Source: Cytophagales bacterium
Lineage (GTDB): Bacteria > Bacteroidota > Bacteroidia > Cytophagales > Cyclobacteriaceae
Assembly: GCA_016124425.1 (NCBI GenBank)
Contig: WGNT01000025.1
Location: forward strand, 16,310 to 80,309
Direction: 5' to 3'
DNA: 64,000 nucleotides
Both the position numbers and the translations under genes were made by a program. Within the stretch, counting starts at the first letter, position 1; every line of letters begins with the position of its first letter. Below, piece by piece: positions 18,554 to 26,422 of this stretch. The notes beneath the pieces were generated by a model that was not told where the DNA came from, did no database searches, and saw nothing but the letters and a program-made list of their open reading frames with translations.

Positions 18554-18745
18554 TTAAATATCGTTGATGAATTTTTTGATTTGATCTTTGGATTCACCAG
18601 TCTTTTTTTGGATTCTTCCATATAGTTCATCTTCCTTACCTTCTGTGTAAGAAAGATCATCATCGGTTAGCTCTCCATATTTTTGTTTAAGCTTTCCTTT
18701 TACTACGTTCCAATTTCCTTTGAACTTATCTTCTGAAGCGCTCAT
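18554..18745 (-). CDS. CsbD-family stress protein
   Basis: A 63-residue hydrophilic protein with the CsbD signature: KFKGNWNVVKGKLKQKYGEL followed by LSYTEGKEDELYGRIQ and a C-terminal KDQIKKFIND. The family is induced by general stress in many bacteria; its molecular role is unknown. Length is normal. It sits alone, convergent with the PLP cluster. Two further stress-type proteins (Lmo0937-like at 22979 and katE at 11701) lie nearby, supporting a stress-response neighbourhood. Confidence 0.9.
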   Translation of the reverse strand: MSASEDKFKGNWNVVKGKLKQKYGELTDDDLSYTEGKEDELYGRIQKKTGESKDQIKKFINDI

Positions 18746-19329
18746 TTTCTTTTCGTTTAGGTTTGTAAATAAAATATTAACTACAAACTAATTACTACAT
18801 GAATGATGCCTATCTGTAAGTAATGCTAATAATTTCTGATTATCAATGAATTAACCAATACCCCGTCCTGCATGTATCGATTTTGACTACAGTAGTTTCG
18901 CAAATTTTTCCACATACTGGGGAAATTGAAACTAAAACGACACCAAAGGGAGACAATGCTGTTTATCTAATCACCTTCGTCCATGAGCAGCTAAGGTATT
19001 TTCCCGTACGAATTCTTAATGCTCCGACTATCGGCTACCTTTGTTTTTCTTTGGCAAAACATGACAGCTTTTTTCATCCTTGCGCATGTTTGGTACAGCG
19101 ATTGTTTAAAAATAAATACGTGGCTCGTCATCGCGACGCGGCAAGGTGCATTCAAATCAAGCGAATTAGTAAATAAGGGATAAAACATTAAGCAAATAAA
19201 GAAAGGGTGATTTTTTAGCAATACGTTTTTTTAAGGCCGAAGCTTTACGAAAAGATAGGCTTCATTTTTTCGGTATTTTTTTAAGCCTTTGACTTTGTGA
19301 TGCTACAGACTCGCATGTGTCTCTGTAAA
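18746..19329. other. Gene-free gap upstream of csbD
   Basis: A forward frame at 18883-19176 has no recognisable domain and poor composition (many His, Cys and Arg near the end), so I do not call it. T-rich tracts at 19211-19232 and 19265-19282 and a short GAAGC/GCTTC stem (19239-19263) followed by T's might form a weak forward terminator. No tRNA or known riboswitch shape seen. Confidence 0.4.
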
Positions 19330-20772
19330 CTAAGAAAAATCAAAGGTGATGTAGAAGGTTGTTCCAACATTCACCCTACTTTTAACCCGGATAGATCCAC
19401 CGTGACTTAAGATAATGTTTTGCGTATTGGTAAGTCCTAAGCCAGAACCCGTTGCTTTACTTGTGTAAAACGGCTCAAAGAGACGTTCCAGATGTTCTTG
19501 TGGTATTCCACTGCCATTGTCTGAAATTTCTACAAGACACTTTTTGTCTTGGGTAAGCGTTCTTATTTTCAAGACACCCTTTCTGTTACCCATGGCTTCA
19601 AACGCGTTGATAAAAAGATTTGTAAACGCAATCTTAAACTTTTCACCGTCCGCATTAATAGTACAGATATCCACTTCGTAATCCCGAATAATATCGATTT
19701 TCTGCAAAAGCAATCTGTCGTTAATCGATTCAAGAGCCTCTTCTAAAAGCACGTTGATGTTGTACTGCCTTAAATCCAGCTCTGAGAAACGAGTAGATTC
19801 TAGTAACTGCATAATCAGCTGATTGATTCTGGTGCAATTTTTCTTAATGACGTCTACCAAGTCACCACTTTCCTTAATCACATCCTCTGGCAATTCGTAC
19901 CCGAGTTGCTCGGCGGAAAGCATAATCGTCGTAAGCGGGTTCTTTACTTCATGTGCCAAGATTCGGGCGATTCTTCCGGTAGAAGAGAATTTTTTAATAT
20001 TAAACTGCTCCTCTTCCTGTGCTTTTAATTGGGTTAGGTCCTTAATCATCAACTGAAAAAGCTCATGGTTGGCTTCATCCTGCGCAATACTTATCAGCCC
20101 TTCAATATGCTGTCCCGAAGGTATCTTCAGTTTGGCCTGAAAGTCGGTAAAATCGGATGTGCTGCTCAAGAGCTTCGAAAAATTCCTTCTATCCGTATCC
20201 TCAACAATAAGGTTTCTAAGGTAAAAGGGGTAGAAATCTTCCTTAGAGGGATTATAACCAAACTTTTTGCTAAATGAAGGATTGGCGTCTAGCACTAACG
20301 AATCTGAATTCACCAAAACAATGGGATCGGCAGAGCGCTCAAAGATATTCTTGAATTTCTTCCCGGCGATTTCCAAGCTTTCGTGGAGTGCAGCGTCTCT
20401 GATGGCATAGCGGATGGTTCTTTCCAGCATCGGGGCATTGAATCCGCCCTTGATCAAATAATCGGATGCGCCAAACTCCATCGCCTCCCTATCCGCATGT
20501 CCGCTGTCCATTCCGGTGAGGATGATAACTGGGGCGTGTTTGAATTTCCTCTTTATTGCTTCCAGTACGTTGATTCCCGTTTCGCTTCCTAGCTTGTAAT
20601 CTACCAAAAAAACATCGAAAGGTCGGCTGATCATTTGAAGCGCCTCCTGAATACCACCTGCATTTGTAAGCTCGAATATGGAAGACTGACACTGCTTTAA
20701 CATGGACTGCACGAGCAAAAAATCATCCATATCATCATCAACATACAGGACGCGAACAATATGTTTAGTCAT
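19330..20772 (-). CDS. Response-regulator/PAS/histidine-kinase hybrid
   Basis: A cytoplasmic 480-residue signalling protein with domains in reverse hybrid order. The receiver (about 5-125) has phospho-acceptor Asp58 in FLVDYKLGSETG. A PAS domain (about 135-250) contains IFERSADPIVLVNSD. HisKA has phospho-His about 275 in ILAHEVKNPLTTIML, and the HATPase has NLFINAFEA, DNGSGIP and GSGLGLTNTQNII. There is no membrane segment. A kinase with an N-terminal receiver is likely driven by an upstream kinase. It lies 20 bases after the single-domain regulator gene and downstream of the CHASE3-type kinase, so the three minus-strand genes probably form one relay operon. Confidence 0.93.
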   Translation of the reverse strand: MTKHIVRVLYVDDDMDDFLLVQSMLKQCQSSIFELTNAGGIQEALQMISRPFDVFLVDYKLGSETGINVLEAIKRKFKHAPVIILTGMDSGHADREAMEFGASDYLIKGGFNAPMLERTIRYAIRDAALHESLEIAGKKFKNIFERSADPIVLVNSDSLVLDANPSFSKKFGYNPSKEDFYPFYLRNLIVEDTDRRNFSKLLSSTSDFTDFQAKLKIPSGQHIEGLISIAQDEANHELFQLMIKDLTQLKAQEEEQFNIKKFSSTGRIARILAHEVKNPLTTIMLSAEQLGYELPEDVIKESGDLVDVIKKNCTRINQLIMQLLESTRFSELDLRQYNINVLLEEALESINDRLLLQKIDIIRDYEVDICTINADGEKFKIAFTNLFINAFEAMGNRKGVLKIRTLTQDKKCLVEISDNGSGIPQEHLERLFEPFYTSKATGSGLGLTNTQNIILSHGGSIRVKSRVNVGTTFYITFDFS

Positions 20773-20792
20773 AGGTGATGGTATCTTTCAAT

Positions 20793-21236
20793 TTATACAG
20801 GCAAAAGCACGGTGTTTACCCAATAATTCTCTAACTCCCTACCGAGTGCCAAAAGCCCTTCGAAGGATCCTGGTTTCGATATGTAACTATTTGACCCCAT
20901 ATTATATGTCACCATGATGTCATCTTCATGCTTGGACGTAGTAAATATAATCACGGGAATTTTCCTCAACTGCAAATCGGACTTAATTTCCCTTAGTGCT
21001 TCCCGTCCATCTTTTTTAGGCATGTTAAGGTCCAAAAGGATGAGCTGTGGAAACGGATAGTTGATATCATCTCCATATTTTCCCTCTCTATTGAGATATT
21101 GCAGAAGGATTTCCCCATTCTCCACACACTTTAATTCTGCCTGACTAAAGCTCTCAGATAAGGCCCTCGTAATCAGCATTCTGTCATCTACATCATCTTC
21201 AGCGATGAGTAGCGTAATTTTCTTTCCATTTTTCAT
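20793..21236 (-). CDS. Single-domain response regulator
   Basis: About 147 residues, receiver only, of the Rcp1-like type common beside phytochrome-like kinases. I chose the start at 21236 (MKNGKKITLLIAEDDVDD) because the receiver begins immediately; a longer frame to 21305 adds an unstructured leader. Phospho-acceptor Asp69 is in LILLDLNMPKKDG, followed by the conserved Thr/Lys switch region IIFTTSKHEDD and SYISKPG. It has no output domain, so it acts by protein contact or as a phosphotransfer intermediate between the membrane kinase upstream and the receiver-kinase hybrid downstream. Confidence 0.9.
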   Translation of the reverse strand: MKNGKKITLLIAEDDVDDRMLITRALSESFSQAELKCVENGEILLQYLNREGKYGDDINYPFPQLILLDLNMPKKDGREALREIKSDLQLRKIPVIIFTTSKHEDDIMVTYNMGSNSYISKPGSFEGLLALGRELENYWVNTVLLPV

Positions 21237-21404
21237 AGTGAGGCGGGGACGTGGTAAAGTCTGGTTAAGTAGATAATATGCAAATTTAAAACGAATTTTT
21301 ACCAATTCTAATCCTTTTGTTAATTATTTACATCATTAATATTTTTTAATACATAAACAACCCTCAATATGGAGAAACACTCCCCAGATTTCCTACTAGT
21401 TCGG

Positions 21405-22826
21405 TTAATCCAGTCCTTTTTCGTTAGGAATAAGCATCTGAAAAGATGAACCTTCATCAAGCATTGAGGTAGCGAAGATAATCCCCCCGTACCGCTCTAC
21501 GATTTTTTTGCAAATGGCAAGCCCTATGCCCGTCCCTTCATATTCATCCTTCCCATGAAGACGTTGAAAAATAGTAAAAATTTTATTAGCGTAGGTATTG
21601 TTAAAGCCGATCCCGTTATCGAGGACAGCTATATGATGATAGTCCATTCCTTCCTTCCGGTTCGCGTGGTATTCCTTTAGAAGCGCCTCCTCCGCTACTC
21701 TACAGGTAATTGAAATACGTGGATTTTCTCCGGGCTTCGTAAACTTAAGGGCGTTACTAATCAAGTTCTGAAATACCATTCTCCAATCTGAAGGATGGGC
21801 TATTAGCGACGGTAATGCCTCAATTTCGAAAGCCGCTTTTTTTTGTTCGATCTGTACACTTAAGTCGTCAAGGATTTCATCAACCACTAAGTTTAAACTT
21901 ATTAGCTCTTTATCTTCCGCGTAGCGCCCTGCCCTACTGTACTCAAGCAGATCGGCTATCAGTTTCCTCATTCTGTTTGCGGCAAAGGCGATCCGCTCAA
22001 GGTACAATCTTCCATCGCCCTCGAGCGCGTCTTTATACTGATCTTGCAGTAGGTCGTTGAAGGACGTGATCTTTCTGAGAGGCTCCTGTAGATCATGTGA
22101 TGCCACGTACGCAAACTGTTCCAGTTCCCTATTCGTTGTGTTAAGCTGCTCTATTTGTAGGCTAAGCTTTGTCTGAAAGTCTTTAATTTCACGATCGGAG
22201 GCCTGTTGGGCAAGATTATATTTGTAAATGGAATAAAAGCTCAACAATGCAGCCAAGATCCCAACAACCGTTATTGTAAAAAGCACAATGCCTAACGCCG
22301 AAAGATTTGTCAGTATCCCCATTTCCCGTTCGTTCATTTGATGGCGCTGTTGGATAAGTATGGCATCCGTTTGATCCTTGATTTTACTTCCAAAAGTAGA
22401 GTAGTTGCGCGCTGTATTTAATTTGGCATAATCTAATAAACTTTCCGCTGTCGAATTACTGATGATCGAATTTTCAAAAACATATTGTCTGGCGGCGAGC
22501 AATGAGCGAATAGAGTCCAAGCGGCTGTCCTGAAAATCATCCGTACCGACCAAACCCGTCAGCTGCTCAATGTTTTGATGTAACTCACCCTTTATCACCT
22601 CCATTGTGTCTAAAAATGCGGAATCGGCAGTTACGGCGAAACTAAGGCTGGAAATTTCATATTCAAGAACCTTAAATTGAATATTATTAGTCTGTTTGAT
22701 GACCTGTTCTGTAATTTGGTTTATTCGATTAAGGTAGTTGACCCGATATAACGTATAGATTGAAATGGACCCACATAGCAATATTAACGTGAGGGTGATA
22801 ACAGTGTAAGATTTAATCTCTCTCAT
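21405..22826 (-). CDS. Membrane sensor histidine kinase with CHASE3-like sensor
   Basis: About 473 residues from the Met at 22826 (MREIKSYTVITLTL). The first membrane segment is about residues 8-28. An extracytoplasmic helical CHASE3-like region runs about 30-170, and the second membrane segment is LGIVLFTITVVGILAALLSF. HisKA has the phospho-His in FAYVASHDLQEPLRK, and the HATPase has NLISNALKF, LDNGIGFN and GTGIGLAICKKI. A longer frame from 22943 adds 39 residues without membrane or domain character and covers a likely promoter for the divergent gene, so I reject it. First gene of the minus-strand relay operon. Confidence 0.9.
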   Translation of the reverse strand: MREIKSYTVITLTLILLCGSISIYTLYRVNYLNRINQITEQVIKQTNNIQFKVLEYEISSLSFAVTADSAFLDTMEVIKGELHQNIEQLTGLVGTDDFQDSRLDSIRSLLAARQYVFENSIISNSTAESLLDYAKLNTARNYSTFGSKIKDQTDAILIQQRHQMNEREMGILTNLSALGIVLFTITVVGILAALLSFYSIYKYNLAQQASDREIKDFQTKLSLQIEQLNTTNRELEQFAYVASHDLQEPLRKITSFNDLLQDQYKDALEGDGRLYLERIAFAANRMRKLIADLLEYSRAGRYAEDKELISLNLVVDEILDDLSVQIEQKKAAFEIEALPSLIAHPSDWRMVFQNLISNALKFTKPGENPRISITCRVAEEALLKEYHANRKEGMDYHHIAVLDNGIGFNNTYANKIFTIFQRLHGKDEYEGTGIGLAICKKIVERYGGIIFATSMLDEGSSFQMLIPNEKGLD

Positions 22827-22920
22827 AATAAATGGGGAATTAAATCCCCGAGTAGCAATTTTTGAATGAATTATTCCCCAGATGTGCATCAGGCTACCTC
22901 CAAAACCGGCTTTTCCATTG

Positions 22921-22935
22921 GGCACGCTATTTGGG
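22921..22935 (+). promoter_or_regulatory. Possible sigma-54 (-24/-12) promoter
   Basis: GGCACG at 22921-22926, four bases, then TTGGG at 22931-22935. This resembles the sigma-54 consensus TGGCACG-N4-TTGCW, with GG in place of the -12 GC. It is 44 bases before the ATG of the small membrane-protein gene at 22979. A sigma-54 activator gene lies 0.8 kb downstream. The mismatch at -12 keeps this tentative. Confidence 0.3.
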
Positions 22936-22978
22936 TTAAACATCGGAAATTATAAATTAAAACCTAATTTTAAAAGCA

Positions 22979-23131
22979 ATGGGAAATTTATTGTATTTAA
23001 TAGCAGTAATTTTAATAATAGGATGGATTTTAGGAGCTTTTGTCTATAGCGTAGGGGGACTTATTCACATCCTACTTGTTTTAGCTATCATAGCCATCCT
23101 TTTCAGGGTTATTAGTGGCAGACCCGTTTAG
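22979..23131 (+). CDS. Lmo0937-family small membrane protein
   Basis: Exactly 50 residues: MGNLLYLIAVILIIGWILGA, then VYSVGGLIHILLVLAIIAIL and a short basic tail FRVISGRPV. The two hydrophobic helices joined by a YSVGG-type turn, and the Gly, Trp and His positions, match the Lmo0937 (DUF5670) family, which is widespread in Bacteroidota, often duplicated, and functionally unknown, often near stress genes. It is divergent from the CHASE3-type kinase gene, with a possible sigma-54 promoter in front. Confidence 0.85.
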   Translation: MGNLLYLIAVILIIGWILGAFVYSVGGLIHILLVLAIIAILFRVISGRPV

Positions 23132-23156
23132 GGCAAGGCAATTTGAGAAAATTGTC

Positions 23157-23295
23157 TAACTTTGCGTTAACGAGTATGGTAATATCAGTAATCCGCGAGC
23201 ATCAACTTTTATTGTAATCAACTAAACTTATTTTGGAGGATTTGTGGGAAAAAGGGAACGCGGAAGGTGCTATTGAACGCACCTTCCGTGTTTTC
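23157..23295 (+). ncRNA. Candidate small RNA with own -7 element and terminator
   Basis: TAACTTTG at 23157-23164 is a perfect TAnnTTTG element. About 90 bases later comes the strong hairpin described separately. The segment between has no start codon leading a convincing frame. It could therefore be a roughly 120-nt independent transcript. The -33 TTG is not at the normal distance, so the alternative is simply the 3' UTR of the small membrane-protein gene. Confidence 0.35.
23258..23295 (+). terminator. Strong intrinsic terminator
   Basis: CGGAAGGTGC at 23261-23270 pairs perfectly with GCACCTTCCG at 23279-23288 around an 8-nt loop and is followed by TGTTTT. It ends transcription from the Lmo0937-type gene or from the candidate small RNA before the regulator gene at 23365. 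Confidence 0.85.
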
Positions 23296-23364
23296 ACTTT
23301 CATAATCTGGAATAACATAAAGTAGCTACGCTAGTTCTAAAAGAATACTTTATTTAATTCAATT

Positions 23365-23724
23365 ATGGATAAAATTGGAAATATTGTAATACTTGTTGTA
23401 GACGATGAGGTAGAAATATTGGTACTTTTATCAAGGTACCTAAAAAAGCGGGGATTTGAAGTATACACCGCAAATTGCCTAAAAGACGGAAAGGAGCGGC
23501 TTTTTGAGAAACACCCGAATTACCTTTTTTTGGATGTTAATTTACCCGATGGCAATGGATTAAAATCCATTCCTGAGTTCATAGAAATTGATAGTGAAGT
23601 AAGCATCGTGCTGATGAGCGCCTATAATGATAGTGAAATTCAGGTTGACGCGCTGGAACTAGGTGCTAAAATATTTTTAAACAAGCCATTTACCTTTGAA
23701 GAAATAAACCGGATAATCGTATAA
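23365..23724 (+). CDS. Single-domain response regulator
   Basis: A 119-residue receiver domain. The acidic pair is in VVDDEVEILV, phospho-acceptor Asp57 is in YLFLDVNLPDGNG, and the switch region is VLMSAYNDSE and FLNKPFTFEE. There is no DNA-binding output. It lies 17 bases before the NtrC-type activator gene and is probably co-transcribed, suggesting the two share a kinase or form a relay. Confidence 0.9.
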   Translation: MDKIGNIVILVVDDEVEILVLLSRYLKKRGFEVYTANCLKDGKERLFEKHPNYLFLDVNLPDGNGLKSIPEFIEIDSEVSIVLMSAYNDSEIQVDALELGAKIFLNKPFTFEEINRIIV

Positions 23725-23741
23725 TCTATACTTATGTACTT

Positions 23742-25193
23742 ATGGCAAAAATTTTAGTTATTGACGATAATTTGGACATCTGTCAGTTGTTAAAACGGTT
23801 TCTAACCAAGAAAGGGCACGAAGTAGACACTACCTTAACTGGACCGGAGGGTATCGATCTCGTAAAGAACAAAAGCTACGAGTTGGTGCTTTGTGACTTC
23901 AAACTTCGGAAAATGGAAGGTCGCGAGATCCTACAACAGGTAAAGACGATCAGCCCGCAAACTAACGTGGCCATAATCACCGGCTATGCTGACGTGAGAA
24001 TCGCCGTTGAGATGATGAAAAAAGGCGCGTTCGACTATGTTGTAAAACCGCTTATTCCAGATGAAATTCTAAGCTTGATTGACCGAGCGACTAAAGAATC
24101 TCCAAATGAAAACAGATCAACGTCTGAATCCACTGTAAAGTCTACAGGTACCCGCCCTAAACCCCTCCCAGAGTCCGACTACATCTGGGGTAAAGACAAA
24201 GCCTCGGCACAATTATTACACGAAGTGCGTCTAGTTGCGCCAACAAATTTCAGCGTTATCATCTATGGAGAAAGTGGCTCTGGCAAAGAAAATATTGCGA
24301 GAACGATCCATGAGATGAGTGACCGCAAGGGAAAACCGTTCGTAGCCATTGATTGCGGTGCGCTTACCAAGGAACTTGCGGGAAGTGAGTTATGGGGGCA
24401 TGAAAAGGGCGGATTTACCGGTGCCGTCAGCGCAAAACTCGGGCAGTTTGAAGTAGCCGATGGAGGGTCCATTTTCCTTGATGAAATTGCAAACCTTTCT
24501 TATGAAACACAGGTAGGCCTACTTCGCTTGGTACAGGAGAAAAAGCTTCGGCGTATCGGAGCAATTAAGGATAAGGAAATCGATGTACGTATCATAGTGG
24601 CATCGAATGAAGACTTAAGAGAGGCCGTAAAAAAAGGGAAATTCCGCGAAGATCTGTATTACCGGTTTAATGAGTTCACCATTATTGTACCTCCCCTGCG
24701 CAAAAGAGGAAGTGACATTATGGAATTCGCAGAGCATTTTCTTAAGCTTGCAAATCAGGAGCTTGGAAAGGATGTCTCGGGCTTCACAAGCGAGGTTGTT
24801 AATCTTTTTAATACGTATGATTGGCCCGGAAATCTTAGGGAAATGAGAAATGTCATCAGAAGGTCGCTTCTTTTGACGGACAAAGGGGAGATCAAGCTTT
24901 CCTGTATTCCGCAAGAGATCGTTTATTCATCGAAATTCACTTTTTCCGACGAAGATTCTCCCCAGAATGGCCATCTACAACAGCATGCTACGGATAATGC
25001 TGCTGCCCAAAGTGAAACTAAGGAGCCTGCCGAGCCTATCAGCCTAAAAGATATTGCCGCCAACGCTGAGGCGGAAGTGATAAAAAAGGTACTTGAAGAA
25101 ACACACTATAACAAAACAAAGGCGGCACAAAAACTTGGAATTGACAGAAAAACACTTTTCAATAAACTCAAACAACATAACATCCAATCTTGA
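23742..25193 (+). CDS. NtrC-family sigma-54-dependent response regulator
   Basis: Activates sigma-54 RNA polymerase from upstream enhancers, 483 residues. The receiver covers 1-120 with Asp52 in LVLCDFKLRKMEG. The AAA+ domain covers about 148-385, with Walker A GESGSGKE at 176-183, Walker B GGSIFLDEI and the sigma-54 contact loop. That loop reads GGFTGA (223-228) rather than GAFTGA. The C-terminal Fis-type helix-turn-helix is about 440-483 (NKTKAAQKLGIDRKTLFNKL). No cognate membrane kinase is on the same strand; the minus-strand kinases next door are candidates. Confidence 0.95.
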   Translation: MAKILVIDDNLDICQLLKRFLTKKGHEVDTTLTGPEGIDLVKNKSYELVLCDFKLRKMEGREILQQVKTISPQTNVAIITGYADVRIAVEMMKKGAFDYVVKPLIPDEILSLIDRATKESPNENRSTSESTVKSTGTRPKPLPESDYIWGKDKASAQLLHEVRLVAPTNFSVIIYGESGSGKENIARTIHEMSDRKGKPFVAIDCGALTKELAGSELWGHEKGGFTGAVSAKLGQFEVADGGSIFLDEIANLSYETQVGLLRLVQEKKLRRIGAIKDKEIDVRIIVASNEDLREAVKKGKFREDLYYRFNEFTIIVPPLRKRGSDIMEFAEHFLKLANQELGKDVSGFTSEVVNLFNTYDWPGNLREMRNVIRRSLLLTDKGEIKLSCIPQEIVYSSKFTFSDEDSPQNGHLQQHATDNAAAQSETKEPAEPISLKDIAANAEAEVIKKVLEETHYNKTKAAQKLGIDRKTLFNKLKQHNIQS

Positions 25194-25374
25194 TAGGCTG
25201 AAGGAAAATTTTACCGTGCCTAGTAACACCAGCCGGTAGCATTCTTTTCCACTCGCCATGGAGGATGCCTATACATTAGGCACTTTCACCATAGCAGCAA
25301 CTCGTGGAACGGAATCCCCCCCAAGCAAGCTATTGGCGCGATCCTGCACCATTTATTAAGCCTGTTATTTCCCG

Positions 25375-25899
25375 CTAAAACTGGTCTTTTTTTATTCCTG
25401 TAAAGGTCCCTTTTTTATCCCCCTCTACGGACGAAATGATCGAGATGTCACCCGTAGTTTCGAGAATTAAAACATCCACCTTTGAAATGTCAGAAATCCC
25501 CTGGTTTCTCACCGCCATATTAAGCTCGTCTAGGGTAATGCGTTCCTTTATCATCGTATCTTCTAGTAATTCTCCCTTATAAATAAGAAGAGAAGGATTG
25601 CTGGTAATGATATTTTTAAACTTTTTACTCCGAACCGAGAGCCAGGTGAGGATATACTGCAAAAAAATCAACAGCATGAAGGCGATCACGCCGTCAAACA
25701 AGGCGATGTTTTTATTAAGAGATACGGCTGCCAACATGGACCCTAAGGCGATTGTAACGATTAGATCGAATGCATTCATTTTTGTCAGCGTCCGCTTTCC
25801 CGAGATTCTCAAGAAGAACACAATACTTATGTATGCGAGAACTATTTTTATAAGCTCCCTCCAAAAACTTTCCCAACCATCAAAGAAAATATTTTCCAT
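25375..25899 (-). CDS. YetF/DUF421-family membrane protein
   Basis: A 174-residue protein. N-terminal membrane helices (LIKIVLAYISIVFFLRISGK, then MNAFDLIVTIALGSMLAAVS and a third hydrophobic helix) are followed by a cytoplasmic domain containing NPSLLIYKGELLEDTM and ITLDELNMAVRNQGI, the DUF421 hallmark. The family is of unknown biochemical role and is often linked to stress or sporulation. The start overlaps the stop of the upstream membrane-protein gene by one base, so the two form a pair. Slightly shorter than the Bacillus YetF proteins (about 230 residues). Confidence 0.9.
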   Translation of the reverse strand: MENIFFDGWESFWRELIKIVLAYISIVFFLRISGKRTLTKMNAFDLIVTIALGSMLAAVSLNKNIALFDGVIAFMLLIFLQYILTWLSVRSKKFKNIITSNPSLLIYKGELLEDTMIKERITLDELNMAVRNQGISDISKVDVLILETTGDISIISSVEGDKKGTFTGIKKDQF

Positions 25900-26345
25900 C
25901 AGTCAAACCAATTATATGAAACTACGGTGCCAAGTCCGAAAACGACATGGGCCAAAATTAAGTGTATGTAATAATGTGTTAGCGTCAATTCAGGGGGGTT
26001 AGGATGAATCTTAAACGTAAGGTGCCATCCGATAACGCCGATAATACCAGCTAGAAACCCCATTACCGCACCGGTTCCTAATTTCGGATCAAGCTCCGTG
26101 ACCTGCCAAACCACATAAAACACCCCCATAAAGACTAAACCAACCCCGTAATGGATAAACCATCCGATGAGGCTGCTTTTCGACGGGCCCCTTGTATTCA
26201 TGGCCCACCGGTCCAGCAGCAAATTCAATAACTCGGGTTCCCGAAACGGCCTTCGAACCGCCGCGCTATAGGCGTAACTAAAAAGCGTCATGGCCGTGGT
26301 GGCGGCGACAGCTGCGATAAACAAGGATGCTATTACCATGTACAA
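25899..26345 (-). CDS. Uncharacterised four-helix membrane protein
   Basis: A 148-residue protein with hydrophobic helices at about 3-25, 60-80, 92-112 and 124-145 and a basic loop (AVRRPFREPELLN) after the first. Met3 at 26339 is an equally good start. I do not recognise the family. It is coupled to the DUF421 gene by a one-base stop/start overlap and lies 77 bases after the FAD oxidoreductase gene, so it could be read through from that operon or have its own promoter. Confidence 0.7.
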   Translation of the reverse strand: MYMVIASLFIAAVAATTAMTLFSYAYSAAVRRPFREPELLNLLLDRWAMNTRGPSKSSLIGWFIHYGVGLVFMGVFYVVWQVTELDPKLGTGAVMGFLAGIIGVIGWHLTFKIHPNPPELTLTHYYIHLILAHVVFGLGTVVSYNWFD

Positions 26346-26422
26346 CGTAAGAATGATCTACAAAAAAGTACAAAAGTGACGCCAAAAAAACGGGACTACG
26401 GAAATCAGATACGCAGATACCT

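Noticed and set aside
18883-19176. Forward frame of 97 codons
   Set aside because: No domain, odd composition and no promoter; treated as chance.
22827-22943. 39-residue N-terminal extension of the CHASE3-type kinase
   Set aside because: No signal or domain content, and it covers the likely promoter of the divergent small gene; MREIKSYTV is a normal kinase start.
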